Notes under the pieces: model-generated | The model's input: the letters and a program-made list of their open reading frames with translations, nothing else | What the model was told of the DNA's origin: nothing | Database searches by the model: none | From: Myxocyprinus asiaticus | Taxonomy: Eukaryota; Chordata; Actinopteri; Cypriniformes; Catostomidae | Reading direction: 5' to 3' | DNA: 64,000 bases | NCBI RefSeq assembly: GCF_019703515.2 | Contig: NC_059372.1 | Location: forward strand, 18,085,492 to 18,149,491 | Program-made: the position numbers and the translations under genes | In this document: in pieces, positions 11,390 to 23,339 of the stretch | How positions within the stretch are numbered: the stretch's first letter is position 1 | How the letters are laid out: the number at the start of each line of letters is the position of its first letter

Positions 11390-11605
11390 CTGAACATAGT
11401 CATATTCACATTGGTGAGAAGGCTCCAGGCTAAAATAAGTGAAGTAGAGGCGTAATCGGTGTCCTTCTGGTCCTGTGATATTCCACACCATGCGCAGGTT
11501 GTTGGGATAGACATTTGGGAAGTTGGGAGAGGTAAAGCTCCCAAATAGTCCTGTCAGCTCTAAGCCAACACTAATGGAAGCAGGAGAACCAAAGCCAAAT
11601 ATAGA
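11390..11605 (-). CDS. masp2: MASP2 exon, end of signal peptide and first half of CUB1, with an apparent frame break
   Basis: The frame that ends at the donor (TTCAG|GTTAG) reads [20 protein letters not shown] then [20 protein letters not shown] and [10 protein letters not shown]: a typical MASP CUB1 start with an N-glycosylation site (NIT). Upstream of about 11562 this frame gives a poor leader, whereas the neighbouring frame gives [14 protein letters not shown], an ideal hydrophobic core, then meets TAG. One extra T in the GCTT run at 11561-11563 would join them. The length is 216 bp, whereas phase 2 in and phase 0 out requires 217, so the arithmetic agrees. The alternative is an upstream coding exon in another frame. 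Confidence 0.82.
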
Positions 11606-11723
11606 CTAAAACAAAGCACCAAAACAAAAACAATTAAGGTGCATTAGACATTCATGTCTGTCTCACTGATCCCCGTTCCTCACTTAACATATTACACTTA
11701 ACACATTTTAACATTTTGCATAC

Positions 11724-11734
11724 CTGTTCATCAT
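11724..11734 (-). CDS. masp2: Candidate first coding exon of MASP2 (start codon)
   Basis: The minus strand reads GGAATGATGAACAG|GTATGC: two in-frame ATGs, then a good donor, 118 bp upstream of the CUB1 exon. Joined to it in phase 2 it gives [18 protein letters not shown], a convincing secretory leader. The exon's 5' end and promoter were not resolved. Support is positional and by signal-peptide quality only. A phase-0 reading of the same exon (KLKFEAFWNDEQ) is also open back to an in-frame TAG and cannot be excluded. Confidence 0.5.
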
Positions 11735-13339
11735 TCCAGAAAGCCTCAAACTTCAGTTTGTCCCACAAAAATATGTCCTAATCACCTCTGCGGAACTCTA
11801 GTGTCTTCTAGGTTACTGAACCAGCAACCTAATAAATGATTCTCTGTAAACATTGCTCTGAACAGCAACAGTGCTCCTAATTTTCATTATTGTTCATTCT
11901 GTCAAATGAGAGTATCAGTTATTGGATTGAAAACATATCAGTTAACCCTTTACATCTCCTTTACCCTCCTTTAGGGATGGAATTTGTCACTGTTCTTGTT
12001 CCATACTAAGAAGACAACAGTAATCACAAGGTTTCAGACCAAGTAAATAAAAGATCTGATTCAACCTGATGATTATAAATACGGTGCTCCCTTAGACAGC
12101 ACTTGTCAGCAAAGGGTCAAGTGAACTCTAGTTTTTGAAATCTGTCCCTCTCACCAGTTGTTATTAATTGATTTTTTTTCCTGTGTGTTTACTTGTAAAC
12201 ACAGCGAAGAAGAGGACAAAACTGAATATTGTACAAAACAGTTGCTTCAACTTTCTTAAGTGTTGGAGAACTTAGTTAACTACATACTGTATTTTGGATC
12301 CTGATCAATATATTTCTTAAGTCTAAGGGGCCCTTCACTCAAGACGTGATCTTGTTTCTGTCTGTGCTGTAATTAAGTAGTTTTTCTATGTAAACATGCA
12401 CTACTAGACAGATGTCTTTGATCTAGTTTTTTTAGCATCTCGCATCATGAGCAGTGTTTTTAACACGTTGTCAAGGTGTGTCGCGTTCACACTAAGCACA
12501 TTTTTCCATCCATCTGCACTGTTTTTTTCTACTGTTTTTCAGTGTAAACATGCTAGACTGATGTTTTTGACTATTGCAGCACATTTCACATTTTTTTCAG
12601 CATCTTGCACAGGAGCGCCTCATTTTTAAGAGGTCGTGTCAAGTAAAAAAGAAATCCAGTTCGTCTCAAGACTCCTGCATTCTGTTTCAGTCATTGCACT
12701 GCATTTAGCTTTTTTAACGAAATACTAATTCGGTCTGCCCCTTAAAAGTAGTTCAACTTTGAAAAATGCACCTTGAGACCACTGCATTCTGTTTGATTCC
12801 ATTGCATTGTGTCTCACTGTTTTTATTGCAAGAATACTCCATTAATAATCATAGTTGTATTTTCCATTTACATGGAACACACTTCAAATCTAGTAACAGT
12901 GAGTAAATAGAATATTTCAATCAAGAAGAACAAATTACGAATAAAAGTCTCTGTCATCTGAGCCACCAAACAATGTGGAAAAGTGGATCTAGCTAATATG
13001 TTAAATGGCTTCTTCAACACCAATTGTTGATCAGTTTCTGCTGTGCTGTGATAAGGGTTGAAGACACACTGTAAATGTGTGAAAGTCAAAGATAAAATAA
13101 CCACATTCACATCTGTATTTGCAGACAAATTACATTTCCAGACCTATGAGCAGCGATGTGCCACAGACAGACACTCAGCGAAAAAAATCAGGTGAAGTTG
13201 AAAGCCTGTTGCCTTCGCATGTGCCAATTACACTGAGAGCAGAATTAATTCTGCCTTTGTAATGCCACAGTCCCTTTCATTTAAACCTTTTGACACAGAA
13301 TGAAATGGTTATTTAATGATAGGAAAAGATGGTTTCAGT
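11735..13339. other. 5' flank of masp2, non-coding
   Basis: No gene recognised. Positions 12322-12745 may be a decayed DNA element. Related segments repeat within it (TGTAAACATGC at 12391 and 12543, each followed by CTAGAC/TAGACTGATG and an AGCATCT(C/T)GCA motif), and AAGGGGC near 12326 faces GCCCCTT near 12738. Confidence 0.45.
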
Positions 13340-13396
13340 AAGAGTGAGAAAAAGAGAGAAAGAGAGAGTGGGTGAGAGAGAAAAAGAGAGAGCAAC
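13340..13396. repeat. Purine-rich (GA)n tract
   Basis: An imperfect run of AGAGAGAAAGAGAGAG with a central GTGGGTGAG interruption. Confidence 0.7.
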
Positions 13397-13585
13397 AAAT
13401 GTTCCAGAAGCAAGCTTATAATAGAGCCCTCATTTCCAAAACACTACGCTGGTAATGGCTGATGTATGAGGAGATTACAATAATTATCCTCATTAATGAC
13501 AACGTAATTTCCAGCTGCAAATTCCCATGATAATTGTGGCTGTCTGGTGTAATGCGGTGACCTCTGTCATCATGCCTGCTTGAGA

Positions 13586-13845
13586 GTAGGGCTGCACGAT
13601 TTGGACAAAAAGTCATATTGCGTTTATTTAGAAAAATATTACGATTGCAATTTGAACTCCGATATGATAAAAATAAAAAATAAAAAAATAAAATAAAATA
13701 GAAAGTGATTTTGCTAATGGTCTTTTGGACTTAGAGGTCACTCTTTGAGGGTTCACACTTGAGTCTTCTTAAAAAGAACCAAATTCTGACCTTTTTCACT
13801 TCTGCCACAAACAGTGAAACAACGAAAAAAAAAAAAAAAAAAGGA
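13586..13845. repeat. Dispersed-repeat fragment with A-rich tracts
   Basis: Starts TAGGGCTGCACGATTTGGAC, a very common start of fish hAT-like non-autonomous elements. This is followed by A-rich simple sequence and an A run at about 13825-13842. The right end was not found. Confidence 0.4.
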
Positions 13846-13954
13846 TTGTAGGATACTTGTCCACTGTGTACCTGTTTATGTCCACTTTGTGAAAAGGTCG
13901 CAGCCCACCAGTCATTATAATAATTTTTTAATTCGGCAGAATAAGTTTGATTTC

Positions 13955-14160
13955 AGGTACACTCAAAAAATATTTAAACCTATTTTTATGATTTATGCAT
14001 TTCAATTTCATAACAAATTTCCATCAAATTGAATTGTGTAATCTTTAACAAAATTTAATTAATAAAACGTAAAATATCTAAAGTATTTTAATTAGATTTG
14101 GCTAAAGATTACTTCATTTAGTTTGATGGAAATTTGCTATGAAATTGAAATGTTTTATTT
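13955..14160. mobile_element. Short palindromic MITE, copy 1
   Basis: Left arm CATTTCAATTTCATAACAAA then TTTCCATCAAATTGAAT. The right arm near 14110-14150 is the reverse complement (TTTGATGGAAATTTGCTATG, AAATTGAAATG). The arms are about 70-90 bp around an AT-rich loop. A second copy lies at 49335-49660. Confidence 0.7.
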
Positions 14161-15521
14161 TTTTAATTTTTATTAAAGTGGACAATGAAAAGAAAAAGAA
14201 ACGATGATGATATGTTGTGCAGATAGAGCTACTTTATAAGTAAGCCATTAACACATTGTGGCTGTGTGGCATTTTTAACATTGCATTGTTTGTTTGATCG
14301 CTCTGAAATGTCAACTTCTGGCTCAACCAATAGTGTAATTTGTTTTGTTTGACCAAAGAAAGAAAGCCTGAAACCTGTTTGGCATGGGCACAGTATACAC
14401 GGGGGACGTGTCTCCCTCACTTTCAATAAAACCAAAGTTTGTCCCCCGCACTTATGATATTATTAAGGTATTATAGCTTGTATCTGAAAAAGCTTAATTA
14501 TGCGCACATTCGGCACTTGTGCTTACACACAAATTAATTTGCGCTTTTCATCCAACACTGGATTATAGTGGGTGACACAACTGTGCCAGAGCATACTAGT
14601 TCATTTGCCCACTTTGACAATTGTGTGAGTCGCCCACAGCAACAAATTCTCATGAGGTCAGGTTGGCACGTAAAACGAAAAAGGTGTAAAAAAAATTATT
14701 TTCTTAATGCTTCCAAGTTTCCACTGAATGATCATTAGAAATAATACATATACTAATAGTTATCTCAAACTGTAAAAAAGAATAGTTTTCTCAACTTAAG
14801 CTTAAGTTTTTACTATGCTTGCTTACTAGTTTTAAGTTACCATTTACCATTACTCTCTAAACCCTAAAGTTGTCATTAATAAAAAAACAAAAAAACATCT
14901 GAGTGTCCTAATAAAACAGTACTTGAAATGTCACATTTTGGAATCATAACTCAAATATATACATTCTTTAAACTGGCTTTGAGTACTACTAACACAAAAT
15001 CAAGTACAAAATTGCAGCTGTGCGGAATACCCATAAGCCCTAGCGCTTAAATAAATGATGTATGTTTGGTCAAAACAAAGGAACTTATTTAGAAAAATAA
15101 TAATTTTTATTAAAAAAATTTAGATGGTTTTAATTCTTATGACTATTGTTGTTTTGTTGTAGCTGGTTGATAGTTGAGATTTGTGTGAAGTCACCATTAG
15201 GGTGATTAGTGTTACCTCTGGTGAACTTGGAGCCTGTTAAATTTAAGTCATTCTTCTCTATTCAATTGTACTTAAGAAAACTGAAGTTGTCCAGTAAAAG
15301 AGTGAGTTTTTTTCTCTAACTGTTTGCTGTCAAATTCTACCGCACAAAGGCAAAATACAGTAACTACAACAACAATGAAACTGAGAAAAATGGCTTCAAA
15401 GTTTATTTATTTTCCAGCCAAATTTTCATTATCAAATCTTCACACATTGTTTTCCATTTCCAGTCATGAAAAATGTGTTGTTGTTACTGTATTTAGCCTT
15501 TGAAGAGCAGTATTGTTGTTT

Positions 15522-15524
<3 letters not shown>
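14161..15524. other. Non-coding AT-rich sequence
   Basis: No gene or element recognised. Confidence 0.5.

Positions 15525-15595
<71 letters not shown>
15525..15595. repeat. (TA)n microsatellite
   Basis: About 35 perfect TA units followed by a short CA run. Confidence 0.97.
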
Positions 15596-15604
<9 letters not shown>

Positions 15605-16245
15605 TACATTTTCTATATACTGCATATGTAAAACAAAAAATGGTCAGGTAGCTTGTGATCCCTTTTAATTTTACTCAGTATTGGTTATTAAAGCAGCATA
15701 AAGTTGATTATGGACTTAATTAATATAAAAATAAAATATATATCTTATATACTTATGTTCATCTTTCACTAAACATTCAATCCCCCTCACTTTTAAAATG
15801 ATTGTTACACCCCATGCTGTTTGGAAATTATTATTTTACAATTCTGTTTGGTGCTGCCACTGACACAGAAATTACACATTTCATTTTTAAGAATGCAAAC
15901 CAATTAGTAGCCTAAAAATGTCACACCTTCTTCCTGACATTCTTTTAGTTGAAGTAAAGCCTTCCTATCAGGAATGTCTGACTGCCTCTCCATCAACATT
16001 AACTTACCTGACAGTGACTTAACTGCTCATCCACCCTAATTACAGAGTTGTCAAATCATGACATGAGATAAAAACTAGCAAATTGGAGTGGAAGCCCATG
16101 TCAATACACCTGATTAAACCTCTCTTAGATTTGACACAAGAATCATGTTTGGTTTAGTAAATGAACTGAATATGCATCCATTTTCATTGCTGGACAGGAG
16201 CATTTCTGTTTGCTCAGTTTCACCCGCTCCAAACACACAACCATG

Positions 16246-16270
16246 TTAGGGTTAAGGTTAGGGTTAGGTT
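16246..16270 (+). repeat. Short interstitial telomere-like repeat
   Basis: Four consecutive TTAGGG-type units (TTAGGG, TTAAGG, TTAGGG, TTAGG) in a 25-bp run. Confidence 0.75.
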
Positions 16271-16350
16271 TATATATAGTATGTAAGCAGCACATTGACT
16301 CATTTAACATATAGCTTATAAGAACTTTGTCATTACACTTGATGCTGTCA

Positions 16351-16440
16351 GAGCCGTGGCACAGTGGGCAGGTACTTACATGGACCCAGGTTCGAATCTG
16401 GCCTGCGTCAAGTCCCATTCCCACAAAACTTCCAAACATT
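16351..16440 (+). mobile_element. SINE head fragment, tRNA-related
   Basis: GAGCCGTGGCACAGTGGGCA resembles a tRNA A-box region, and CAGGTTCGAATCTGGCCT is a near-perfect B box 30 bp downstream. The head is followed by a short SINE-like body. Not a functional tRNA: no acceptor stem pairing was found. Confidence 0.55.
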
Positions 16441-19056
16441 TAAAAAGATATAGTAATTTCTCTCAGAGGACTCAATAGTGTGGATTAACATGAGTTAGTG
16501 ATAAATTAGTTTTCTTTGTCATAAGCCCTGTCCTACTGTTCAGCGTCAGGATTCTTCCTCGAACTATCAGATCCTGCCGGAAGGCAAAGACAGCAGGGGA
16601 GAGGAGCTTACCCCTAGAGCAGGACGGGACCTAAACTGGTGGAGTTGGGGTGGAGGTGGGAGAAAGCTGTGCGTCATATGAGCATAGGAAGACAGCTGTT
16701 GGCCTTATGAGACATAGGCTAGATCATGATAGGATGTGATGCCGGAACTGAACCATGAGTCCTCTGCGAGAACTATCGCTTACGCTTCCATATCTAGTGA
16801 TGCAAACTTAAGATGTGGAGAAAACTTGACAACGATGAGTATTCTCTACTCTTTGCACATTTGCCACCAAAACATGATTTGTTATATTTTTAGATGAAAG
16901 TGATGTTATTGACAATAATCAAAGAGAATTAGACGATCAGTACACATTCATTTGCTTGTAAGTGACTCTGCGTCAAAGACCGATTGCTTGTCAGTTCATT
17001 AGCAACTGGTGTAGTGAAGTCAGTGATTCCATGTCTAATTCAAAAACTGTTTATAGCTCTTATAGTTCCATTTCGAAGTATAGAAGTTAATTTTGAAAAG
17101 ATGAGTCACTGTTCAAGTACTTGCATATTGTTGCTGAATATGCACTAGAATGTCGAGGACAGCTTGAAGCATTACGTGAACTCTAATTAAAACAATTCAT
17201 CACTCTGATAGGCCATGGTGGCCATATTCCATTCCATTAGGCTTGTTTGATATAATTGACAGCTTTTGTTTAGCTTTGTATTGAAAATATTGAAAAAGCA
17301 TCTCACAAACAGTGGCGGAAACAAACAAGCACATCCATCCAAGCTGCATGTGCAGATGAAAATGACATCAAAATCTGTCATTTTAAAGAATTAAAACCAA
17401 TCAGGCAATTTTGCACAGAATAAAACATGATCAAGAACAAACATTTAGATGCACACACACAGAGCAAGACTGAAGCCCACCACTCTATTCCTTGTCAAAG
17501 GAAAACCTTCCCTCTGAGCAGACCAGTAATGCTCGTTGTACCATAGGCAATGAAGTGCATCCTGATAAGACATCAGTCATCATTGAACATGTCACTTTGA
17601 TGTAGAACAGGCACCCTAAAATACATAAAATACATATCCAAGATCAATACTGATGAAGAGACAAAGGGGACAGAATCTCTTGTGACTGAGACCTCAGGCT
17701 AAGGCAGTAGAGAAGAGAAACTGATGAAACGCCACACGCAGGTATCAAAATTAACACTCGCCGAACGACAAATGCAAGTAAAATTACATTTAGTCATTTA
17801 GCAGGCACTTCTATCCAAAGTGTGAATTTTCTCAACTGACCCATGGGTTGGCAGGCTTGGCAAAAAGTTAAGTTGCGACCTTTTTTCACACACTAATGCA
17901 ACCTTATGGTTTTGTTGCAACTAAATATCCTATAGGACTTTGTATAACACAGTATTGAAATCTATCAACACTTTAGGTTGGCTGTTTCCAGAGCAGGCTG
18001 AATCATGTGGAGTTAATCAGGTGTTGGTGTTAACACTATAATTTTTCTTTTCTCATTTATGCACGTCACCGGGTGTCCTAAAAATAAAAACTGATACAAA
18101 GATTTTAAGAACAATGCAAAAAATAGTAATGACTGTCAGTCATATTGAGCTTTGGTACTGTCTTTTTAAAGGCACTGAAACAAAAAACACAAGGTAATCA
18201 GTAATATCACCCACCTTTCCATTTGCCCAGCTTGAAGAAAATAATGACTACAATCAAGTCAATCCATTTCACAGAATGTAACTCATGGTTTAACTGTGTC
18301 ATAAACTGACAAACAAACAATAAGAAATAAAGTCTTTGCAGCCTCACGATTTTTCTGTAAGAGATCAGGATTTCTTATTTTTCTCGCAAATTCATTGATG
18401 TGTCCACTACCTCGGGGGTGAAGTGTCACAAATCAGATAGAGGGGGTAATCAGTGCACTGACCAAAAACCTCAGAATGTGCCACCATGTCTGACAGTCTA
18501 ATTATTTTCTGTTTGGTCATCAAATATCTGCATGCTCATAGACTGAAACTTGTCTGAAAGTTTGAAATAGTTGCTCAGAAAGTTAGTGCTTTAATAAGCA
18601 GTGTCATTGTATGAAAGTTTAAGTCTTAAGGCAATGGTTCTCAAATTTTTTTTTTATTTATTTATTTATTTTTTTCAGGACCCAGACTTTATATGTACTT
18701 AAAATCAAAATTATCATTAAGATTTTCAAGAATTAGGTAATGTCAAGCAACCTGTCCATGCTGGCATCTACCAAATTTGGATAGCTTCTACCAAGTGACC
18801 GATACATTTGAACCACAAACACGTAAACAACAAATGATATATAAAGTGTTATCTCCTCCCCTTTAAAAGCTGATAAGCTTGTTATGTTGGATCGAAAAAG
18901 CCAACATAATGTTCTACACTTTAGGCTTATTGGGGATTTCCCAAAATTCCTAAACAAAGACCAACATTTTTAAATGCAACTTTTCCCACAGCTTTTAAGC
19001 TACATCCACCAAATTTAGTACTGACCTTCAGATTGTTCTGATTTGGTGTGCCATAT
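16441..19056. other. Non-coding sequence with small repeat fragments
   Basis: A GC-richer patch lies at 16540-16770 with no coding signal. Positions 17778-17820 match, in reverse, the L2-like LINE 3' end (GCTAAATGACTAAATG read on the minus strand). Positions 18632-18680 begin AATGGTTCTCAAATTTTT, a hAT-like terminus, followed by a TTTA-rich run. Confidence 0.45.
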
Positions 19057-20590
19057 CCAGTGCTGGGTAGTAACAGATTATGGGCATGGTCAAAAAAATC
19101 AAACCAAATCCAAACATTTTACTCTCTCCAATTTCCTCCACCGGCCCCTTTTGCAGAGACATAAAAATCCCTCTGCCACAACAGGTGGAAAAATACAGAT
19201 ACAAATTAGATCATAAATACAATTGTAAATATAAACAAAATAATAATAATTTAAAAATAAACCATGACCTAAAGATAGTTTAACACAAATTTCATAAATA
19301 TTTGTTTCATAAAACAGCTACAGCAATGATTTACACACATAATTTGATGTTCCATTTTGTTTTCAGAGTTTGGACATGGACTTTATTTCCACCTGCTGGT
19401 GAAATCTCCAAAGTGCAAATGCAGGAACTGAGTGTACACTTTGCGCTGAAAACAGACGTCCTTTTGAAACATCTAAACGCAATGACCTGTTTGTCAGGAT
19501 AATAGCAAATTGCGCTTTGACCCACTTCATTAACATATAATACACCCACAGTTTGCGTGCATACACCCACAGATAGTGCAAAAACTCCCACCCACGGCCA
19601 CTTGCGCTTTGCATTGGCACAAAAATTGCAAGTAGAATTAGCGCTCTCACGAAAATTAGATAAGACGTTGCGCACGGTCGTAGCACTTAGCTCTGCGCTT
19701 TGTGCACTCACGAAAATAAAGCCCAATATGTAATTAGATTACAAAAATCAAGTACTTAGTAGTAATTAGATTACATTATATTTTAAAATATTCATAATCA
19801 GATTACAATTACTTTTTATAGATTACATAATTACATATTAATTAGGCAACAGCAGTAAATTGATCATAGAAGCATTTGGAGCTGAGCTTGAATGTTTACT
19901 CAGCTTTACATTGCATATCTGACCAACTCCTGAAGAAACACATTTTAATTATTATTTGAATTATAACTCTCTGTGTCATATAACCATGTATCACTATATG
20001 TCTTTGAAAAGGGTTTTGTCCATCAAACACATCACATAATTTCATATTCACTTTGTAATCCACACATAAATGCTGAAACGACTGCATTAGTAAGGTAAAG
20101 TTATTTCCATTTCAAAAATTGCTTTTGTTATCTGCTTCAAAATTGTAAATGAATGCACAAAATTCATCTTCTAAATAAGAATAATTCATAACATCTTTTT
20201 CTGCCATCTTGGACAAAACATACATATCAGTTAAAATGTGTTTTTGTGTTTCACGACCCTTTAAGTGTCTTTTTTATTTAATTCAGTAACAGACAAATAG
20301 TGAGTAAAAAAAATAAAATAAATAATAAAAATAATTATATCAATATTTTTATTTATAAATTTTTCTAAAATGCATTTAAGCAACATTATGTCAAAATGGT
20401 ACAAGATTATCCTACTCATATGCACGTGACATCAAATAAACAGGAGTTAGGTCAGAGGTATTCCAAAAGTAATCAAATTAGATTACTTGAAAAATATAAT
20501 CCAAGAGATTACATTACTAATTACACTTTTAGTCATGTACATTTCAAGCAGTATCGAATTGCAATTCAGAAGTAATCTACCCAGCACTGG
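19057..20590. mobile_element. Non-autonomous DNA element with CCAGTGCTGGGTAG ends
   Basis: The left end reads CCAGTGCTGGGTAGTAACAG and the right end reads AGTAATCTACCCAGCACTGG, perfect inverted complements over the outer 14 bases. Subterminal copies of GTAATTAGATTAC and related words occur at both sides (19731-19830, 20470-20520). No ORF. The left arm is cut after 24 bases by the insertion at 19080-19728. Confidence 0.7.
19080..19728. mobile_element. Insertion nested in the CCAGTGCTGGG element
   Basis: The arm sequence ending ACAGATTA resumes as TGTAATTAGATTAC after 19730. The insert ends GAAAATAAAGCCCA. Internally GGACTTTATTTCC near 19376 is an inverted partner of that end (GGGCTTTATTTTC on the other strand), suggesting a 350-bp element at about 19376-19728 rich in GCGC/TTGCGCTTTG words. 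The origin of 19080-19375 is unclear. Two overlapping ORFs of 107 and 131 codons here lack family features. Confidence 0.5.
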
Positions 20591-22202
20591 CTGTATCTTT
20601 TCTAAATGATCGGACTTGCGGTTTTACTGTAGCAGGCGATCAAAAATGTAAAAATTTTAAAAAGAAAAGACTTTAAATTTTTTTTTTTAAATCAAACCAC
20701 ACAAGGCCTTTAATCTGCTTAAATGACTCTTTCTTCCTTCCTTTTAGAAAAAAACCTGCGGCAAAGACTTTCAAGCAAGTCAGTGCACTGGCGGCCAATG
20801 TGCAGCTCCTGTCTACTTGAATGGGAATCTCCAAAACAAGATTATGATCAAACAACATATTTCAAATCAGCAGTAAAATCTGACAACACTGGTATCATAA
20901 ATTGTGCTTCTTTACCTCAGATTACACTAAAAAATGCAATTTTCACGGATTGTATAGCTAATGCACAAGAACGTTCTCGAGTTGATTGACAGGCGATGGC
21001 TGTATCTAAAAGATGATTGGCTCTTTAACCTGTAAGGTGGGACTTCCTTTCTACATCCATTGACTGTTGGGCACTCCAATTTCTCCCATTCATTTTAATA
21101 GAAGTGGCCCATCTCTGCTCTGCCTGAGGTTGCAACCCATTTTTGGGTCATGACCAACTTAAATGAATAAATAAACTGACTTTAACTGCTATGTCAGATG
21201 CTGTTTTTATTCTTTCAAACAACCACCAAACTACATGGATAGAATTGTGGGATATGAAAGTCAGCAATCGTCTATGCTGCATTCGACCAGATGGAGGCAT
21301 TTTTGTAAAGATGTCGTGCAAAAATTGGGTTTGTACTACTGACAAGGCAGCCTCTTTAAGGTTTCATACACTTGGTGTAATTGAGAATGTTTGTCTCAGT
21401 CTAAACAAACTCAACTAGCATTAGCAACTTCAGGGCTATATACACGTCACAACACCGTTTTGAGTCTACTTAAAATGCTCAAAGTGAGTGTGCTTATTGC
21501 ATTTATGGTGTGTTTTCCATATCTGATGATAACTGCGTACCCTTTCGTCTGTAATCAAGATAGATATTATTCCATAGACTGTGGTTAAGCTATTGTCAGC
21601 TTGAATTCTACACCAAAGCTCTGATTGCTGCACCTGGGCACCATTTCTGAATTGGCAAATGGCCACTGGCCCACAACAGAACGGAAATGGCCATATGGGG
21701 ACTTAAATCTGTGAAAGATGCATCAAGGACTAAATTGAATGAGTAATGGCAATCTGACATTGGGGCGAACCTCAGTGCAGTGGGATTCACTCTCGATTTA
21801 TCACAAGTATCATTAGCTGCACTGTTAAAAAGGCCATGCAGCTGGAGGCTTGGGTGTTTTTCATTCAGCCTCACATCATGGTTTATCTCTCTTTCTTATT
21901 TCCATCCCCATGTGCCCACACCCCACTCCAGAAGTGTCATGTCCATTCAAACTAAGAGCATAAGTTGTATCTAGTTGAGCACAAAATGTGCTATAAAAAT
22001 GTTAAAACTTCTATTTTTCAGAAAACGCATGATCACTAGTTGTGAAGTGAATTTTCTTAATTAAACCTATACAGTATATACCCCTTGTTTAGCTTTGATT
22101 GACATACGACACAAAATTGATGCCAAAATCACAAAGCTCAAACCAGGACTGCGATAAAAAATATAGTTAATGCCAGACTGAGAGGATCAATAAAGCTGTT
22201 TA
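20591..22202. other. Non-coding sequence left of DIRS copy B
   Basis: Several short ORFs but no recognisable domain, splice pattern or codon bias. Probably decayed repeats at 20600-21150. Confidence 0.45.
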
Positions 22203-22317
22203 CGTCATGGTTACTGGTGTAACCTCCGTTCCCTGATGGAGGGAACGAGACGTTGGTGTCGATGTAGTGACACTAGGGGTCACTCTTGGGAGCCCGAGAC
22301 ACCTCTGGTCTTTGATA

Positions 22318-22390
22318 AAAGGCCAATGAAAATTGGCGAGTGGTATTTGCATGCCACTCCCCCGAACATATGGGTATAAAAGGAGCTGGT
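22318..22390 (+). promoter_or_regulatory. Promoter module in the right terminal repeat of DIRS B
   Basis: GGCCAATGAAAATTGGCG (inverted CCAAT pair), octamer ATTTGCAT and TATAAAAG (22375-22382). It faces into the element on the strand opposite to its genes. Confidence 0.6.
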
Positions 22391-22477
22391 ATGCAACCAC
22401 TCATTCAGGTTTTACGCTGAGGAGCCGATATAAGGTCCGGCCATTTCAGCGGGTAGTTCAGCGTTGTGGCAGGAGGG

Positions 22478-22600
22478 ACCAACGTCTCGTTCCCTCCATC
22501 AGGGAACGGAGGTTACACCAGTAACCATGACGTTCCCTATCTGTCACTCACTCGACGTTGGTGTCGATGTAGTGACACTAGGGGTCCCTATACAAAACGC
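22478..22600. repeat. DIRS internal complementary region, copy B
   Basis: The junction CCATGACG|TTCCCTATCT joins the complement of the right terminus (22482-22533) to the complement of the left terminus (22534-22600): exactly the sequence expected of the two element ends ligated in a circle. Confidence 0.88.
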
Positions 22601-23339
22601 CACAAGGCTGAACTGTGTTACGTGAACTGGCGGTGTGTGGTGGGCAGACTTGCTGTGTGCCTCATAGCCAGCACACCAGGTCGACACGTAACCTCCCCCA
22701 ACACAGTTATGAGTGTCGAACGGCCCTTTTTGGGGACAAGTCGACTACCCAGAGATAGAGACAGGCTTAACCCAGTCATGGCCTCTTTCCCCTCCTCTTT
22801 TTCCACTCCCTAAAAAGAAGGGGGATTATCCGACTGGGCCGCCAGGTCTAGTCGGGGGTGTCCCTCCCAAGGGGAGGACACCGCGGAGACCACACCTCGC
22901 CCCAAGAGAGGGGGGATATTTAAGTGGAAGAATACATCACATGGTCTTTCCAACCATGTGGAGAGCCTTCAAGGTAGATCCTACCCAATGGGGGAGGAGT
23001 TACTACAACATGGAGACTGAGGGGCTCTGCCCAAGGAAGACGCAGTTTGCCAGTAGGGAAACGAACTAGCGGAAGATATAGATCGCATGGGATTAGCCTT
23101 ACAGGGAACCGCCACATGCGGAGCACCTACCCCAGAACCGGGCTCTTAGTGAGCGCGTGTACTGGGCCGGCAGCGAGTCTCTCCGAAAACTCGACTGCCA
23201 CAGGGCTCGGAGGAAGTCAACCAGGGAACAACCTTTGTGAACACTACTGGGAATTAACAGCGCACGTCTTCAGCTCAAAAGGAGGTGGAAGGCGCTATGT
23301 GCAAGCGATACACCCGGCCGGCTATCCCGGGCTTATCCG

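Noticed and set aside
11326..11544. 72-codon minus-strand ORF overlapping the CUB1 exon
   Set aside because: A shadow frame; the CUB1 sequence is in another frame with proper splice borders.
15466..15651. 61-codon ORF with IYIYIY run
   Set aside because: Translation of the (TA)n microsatellite.
16351..16420. Possible tRNA gene
   Set aside because: Only the B box is good; no acceptor stem pairing and SINE-like continuation.
19331..19726. 131- and 107-codon overlapping minus-strand ORFs
   Set aside because: Inside a non-autonomous repeat with GCGC-rich words; no domain features, and both frames are equally open by composition.
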